In this document: positions 21,832-24,119 of the stretch, in pieces
How positions within the stretch are numbered: the first letter of the stretch is position 1
Layout of the letters: each line of letters starts with the position of its first letter
From: RBG-16-66-20 sp049651845
GTDB taxonomy: Bacteria; Pseudomonadota; Gammaproteobacteria; Burkholderiales; SG8-39
Direction: 5' to 3'
Length of the DNA stretch: 24,119 nucleotides
NCBI GenBank assembly: GCA_049651845.1
Contig: JBASCW010000030.1
Location: 1-24,119, forward strand
Translations under genes and position numbers: made by a program
Notes under the pieces: model-generated
Databases searched by the model: none
What the model saw: only the letters and a program-made list of their open reading frames with translations
What the model was told of the DNA's origin: nothing

Positions 21832-23444
21832 AACCCAAGGACCTGCCCGAGAAAGCACTGCGGCCCGTCGTCAACGAGTCGGGAATCGAAATCAAGCCGC
21901 TCTACACCGCGGCGGACCTCGAGGCGAGCGGCGGCGGCGCGATGATCGGCCTGCCGGGGGAATACCCGTTCACGCGCGGCATCCATCCGACGATGTACCG
22001 CAAGCAGCCGTGGACCATGCGCCAGTACACCGGCTTCGGCAACGCGGCCGACACCAACCGGCGCTTCCACTACCTGATCGCCAACGGCCAGACGGGCTTG
22101 AACGTGGCCTTCGACCTGCCCACGCAGTGCGGCATGGATTCCGACGACGCGCAGGCCGAGGGCGAGGTGGGGCGCGTCGGCATGGCGGTGGACACGCTGC
22201 GCGATTTCGAGATTGCCTTCGACGGCGTGGACCTCGAGCGCATCACGGTTTCCCTCACCATCAACGGCGCGGCGGCGATCCTGATCGCCATGTACCTCGC
22301 CATGGCGGAGAAGCGCGGCTACGACCTTGCGAAACTGCGCGGCACCGCGCAGAACGACATCCTCAAGGAGTTCGTCGGCCGCGGCACCTGGGTCTACCCG
22401 GTCGAGCCCTCGATACGCCTCGTTGGCGACACCATCGAGTACTGCGCGAAGCACGCGCCGAAATACAGCCCGGTGTCGGTGTGCGGCTACCACATCCGCG
22501 AATCGGGCGCGGATCCCGCGCAGGAGATGGCCTACGCCTTCTGCATCGCCAAGGCCTACGCCGACGACGTCATCCGCCGCGGCCTGCCGGTAGACGAGTT
22601 CGCGGGAAGGCTTTCGTTCAACTTCAACTGCTTCGGCAACCTGTTCGAGCAGGTGGCGAAATTCCGCGCCGGCCGCAGCCTGTGGGCGAAGATCATGAAG
22701 GAGCAGTACGGCGCGGTGAAGCCCGGCTCGATGTGGCTGCGCATGATCGCCGGCGGGGGCGGCGGCGGCCTCACCTTCGAGCAGCCGGAGCTGAACATCG
22801 TGCGCGGCGCCTACTACGCGCTGATCTGCGCGCTCTCGGGCACGCAGACCATGGCGCTGTGCTGCTATGACGAGGCCTATACCATCCCGTCGGAATACGC
22901 GCAGCGCATCTCGCTGCGCACCATGCAGATGCTGATCGAGGAGATGGGCCTCACCGACACCGTGGATCCGCTGGGCGGCTCCTACTACGTCGAGACGCTC
23001 ACCAACCAGATGCGCGCCCGCATGGAGGCCGTCATGGCCGAGGTGGACGCCCAGGGCGGCATCGTCAAGATGGTCGCCGAAGGCGCGATCCAGGCCAAGG
23101 TCTCGGCGCAGGCCTACAAGCGCCAGCGCGACATCGACGCCGGAACTTTCCGCAAGGTGGGGGTGAACTGCTACCGCACCGAGGACAAGACCCCGGAGAT
23201 GGAATTCCATCCCTACAAGGACGACGACGCGCGCGCGCAGGTCGCCGCGCTCCAACGCGTGCGCGCCGAGCGCGACGCGGCGCGCGTGCGCTCGGCGCTC
23301 GCGCGCGTGCGGGCGGATGCGCGCTCGGGCGCGAACCTGATGCCCGCGATCGTGGGGGCGGTCAAGGCCTACGCGAGCGTGGGGGAGATCACCGGCGAGC
23401 TGGTCGGCGTGTTCGGCCGCTTTCGCGAACCGGTGAGGTTCTAG
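21828..23444 (+). CDS. Adenosylcobalamin-dependent acyl-CoA mutase, catalytic (large) subunit
   Basis: The 538-residue protein covers only the TIM-barrel part of the methylmalonyl-CoA mutase family. Family hallmarks are EYPFTRGIHPTMY, PWTMRQYTGFGNAADTNRR, GLNVAFDLPTQCGMDSD, GTAQNDILKEF, GYHIRESGA (Tyr221-His222, the conserved catalytic His) and DPLGGSYYVE. At the position of the substrate-reading Tyr89 of methylmalonyl-CoA mutase it has His53 (RGIH). The position of Arg207 retains Arg185 (VGRGTWVYP), whereas isobutyryl-CoA and 2-hydroxyisobutyryl-CoA mutases have Gln there. The pair His/Arg fits none of the characterised types I can recall, so the substrate is open. No MeaB-type G-protein chaperone lies in the window. 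The residue comparisons are from memory of the families. Confidence 0.9.
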   Translation: MKPKDLPEKALRPVVNESGIEIKPLYTAADLEASGGGAMIGLPGEYPFTRGIHPTMYRKQPWTMRQYTGFGNAADTNRRFHYLIANGQTGLNVAFDLPTQCGMDSDDAQAEGEVGRVGMAVDTLRDFEIAFDGVDLERITVSLTINGAAAILIAMYLAMAEKRGYDLAKLRGTAQNDILKEFVGRGTWVYPVEPSIRLVGDTIEYCAKHAPKYSPVSVCGYHIRESGADPAQEMAYAFCIAKAYADDVIRRGLPVDEFAGRLSFNFNCFGNLFEQVAKFRAGRSLWAKIMKEQYGAVKPGSMWLRMIAGGGGGGLTFEQPELNIVRGAYYALICALSGTQTMALCCYDEAYTIPSEYAQRISLRTMQMLIEEMGLTDTVDPLGGSYYVETLTNQMRARMEAVMAEVDAQGGIVKMVAEGAIQAKVSAQAYKRQRDIDAGTFRKVGVNCYRTEDKTPEMEFHPYKDDDARAQVAALQRVRAERDAARVRSALARVRADARSGANLMPAIVGAVKAYASVGEITGELVGVFGRFREPVRF

Positions 23445-24119
23445 TGTCCGGAATCGAACGCTACGCGGCACCGCGGTCACTCGACGAAGCGGCGGAAATC
23501 CTGCGCGCCGGGAGCGTCACGGTTCTTGCGGGCGGCACCGACGTGATGCCGCAGTCGCAGGCCGGGCGGCTGCAGTTCCAGCCGCTGCTGATGAACGTGC
23601 AGCGCCTGCCGGAGCTGAAGGGCATCGCCGTGCAGGGCAGCGCGGTGCGCATCGGCGCGCTGGTCACCATCACCGAGCTGCTGGAGAGCGCGTTGGTGCG
23701 GGAGCGCCTGAATCTCCTCTGGCAGGCCTGCGACCACTTCGCCAGCGACCAGATCCGCAACGCCGCCACCGTGGGCGGCAATCTGTGCAACGCCTCGCCG
23801 GCGGGCGACACGCTGGTGCCGCTGCTGGCGCTGGATGCCAGCGTCGAGCTCGCCGCCAAACCGAACGGGACGCTCGAGCGCCGCCGCGTGCCGCTCGCGC
23901 AGTTCCTGCTCGGGCCGGGGCGCACCAGCCGCGCGCGCGCAGAGCTGCTCACCGGTGTCGAGGTGCCGCTGCCGCCGGCCGGATTCGCCGGCGCGTTCTA
24001 CAAGCACGGCACGCGCCCCGGACTGGACATCTCGACCATCTCCATCGCCGTCGGCGCGCGGCGCGACGGCAAGGTGCTGCGCGACGTGCGCGTCGCCTTC
24101 GGCGCGGTGGCGCCGACCG
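23444..24119 (+). CDS. FAD-binding medium subunit of a xanthine dehydrogenase / CO dehydrogenase-type molybdenum hydroxylase (3' end outside window)
   Basis: The frame opens with GTG 23444, which shares its first base with the mutase TAG, and stays open to the window edge (225 codons). It shows the two flavin-binding motifs of the CoxM/XdhB family: VLAGGTDVMP (about residues 28-37) and the segment IRNAATVGGNLCNASPAGD. SIAVGAR and VRVAFGAVAPT are also typical. Such subunits pass electrons from a molybdopterin large subunit and a 2Fe-2S small subunit, which should lie just beyond 24119. The tight overlap with the mutase gene places a hydroxylase of aromatic or N-heterocyclic compounds, aldehydes or similar in the same operon. 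Confidence 0.9.
   Translation, partial: MSGIERYAAPRSLDEAAEILRAGSVTVLAGGTDVMPQSQAGRLQFQPLLMNVQRLPELKGIAVQGSAVRIGALVTITELLESALVRERLNLLWQACDHFASDQIRNAATVGGNLCNASPAGDTLVPLLALDASVELAAKPNGTLERRRVPLAQFLLGPGRTSRARAELLTGVEVPLPPAGFAGAFYKHGTRPGLDISTISIAVGARRDGKVLRDVRVAFGAVAPT

Overview
The window is GC-rich and densely coded, with the gene style of a betaproteobacterium. That placement is inferred from a class I PHA synthase, a DUF898 plus M48-peptidase pair, FNR/ANR-type boxes, and RHS genes carrying golvesin domains. No rRNA, tRNA, CRISPR array or intact transposase was seen.

Region 1 (1-2373) is a degenerating RHS locus. The YD-repeat end of an RHS gene stops at 493. A secreted protein of golvesin-like repeats (505-1821) follows. 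The missing RHS core tail (about 1783-2093) then resumes in frame with the first part once a 1292-bp segment bounded by CTGCAA repeats is removed. The tail carries a one-base deletion and an in-frame TAG. A gene-poor stretch with two hairpins follows. Region 2 (2374-5654) is a two-gene operon: a DUF898 membrane protein and a membrane-anchored M48 metallopeptidase with a TPR/Sel1-like tail.

Region 3 (5669-12720) appears to link carbon storage, acyl-phosphate metabolism and c-di-GMP. It contains a stand-alone receiver protein (minus), a MaoC-phosphotransacylase fusion and a PDC/PAS/GGDEF/EAL protein (plus), then a second receiver and phaC (minus, phaC first). The fusion gene and phaC each have an FNR-like box, TTGAC-GCAG-(G/A)TCAA, whose centre lies exactly 31 bp from a plausible -10 hexamer. 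This is class II activator geometry and suggests a shared low-oxygen regulon.

Region 4 (12721-24119, running off the window) is a divergent catabolic island. An ATP-dependent hydantoinase/oxoprolinase pair (hyuA-hyuB, minus) faces a GntR/FCD regulator. The regulator leads a tightly packed plus-strand operon: thiolase-like protein, acyl-CoA ligase, methylmalonyl-CoA-epimerase-like protein, acyl-CoA dehydrogenase, B12-binding mutase subunit, mutase catalytic subunit, and the FAD subunit of a molybdenum hydroxylase. The divergent promoter region holds a nested palindrome built from GTATAC half-sites.

The island resembles a complete but unassigned pathway: hydroxylation, cyclic-amide opening, CoA activation, dehydrogenation, carbon-skeleton rearrangement and thiolysis. 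The mutase and the epimerase-like protein both lack residues expected for methylmalonyl-CoA. The dehydrogenase has its likely catalytic Glu at the isovaleryl-CoA-dehydrogenase position. I read this as a branched or otherwise unusual acyl-CoA route with unknown substrate, and it is the most promising candidate for an undescribed system here.
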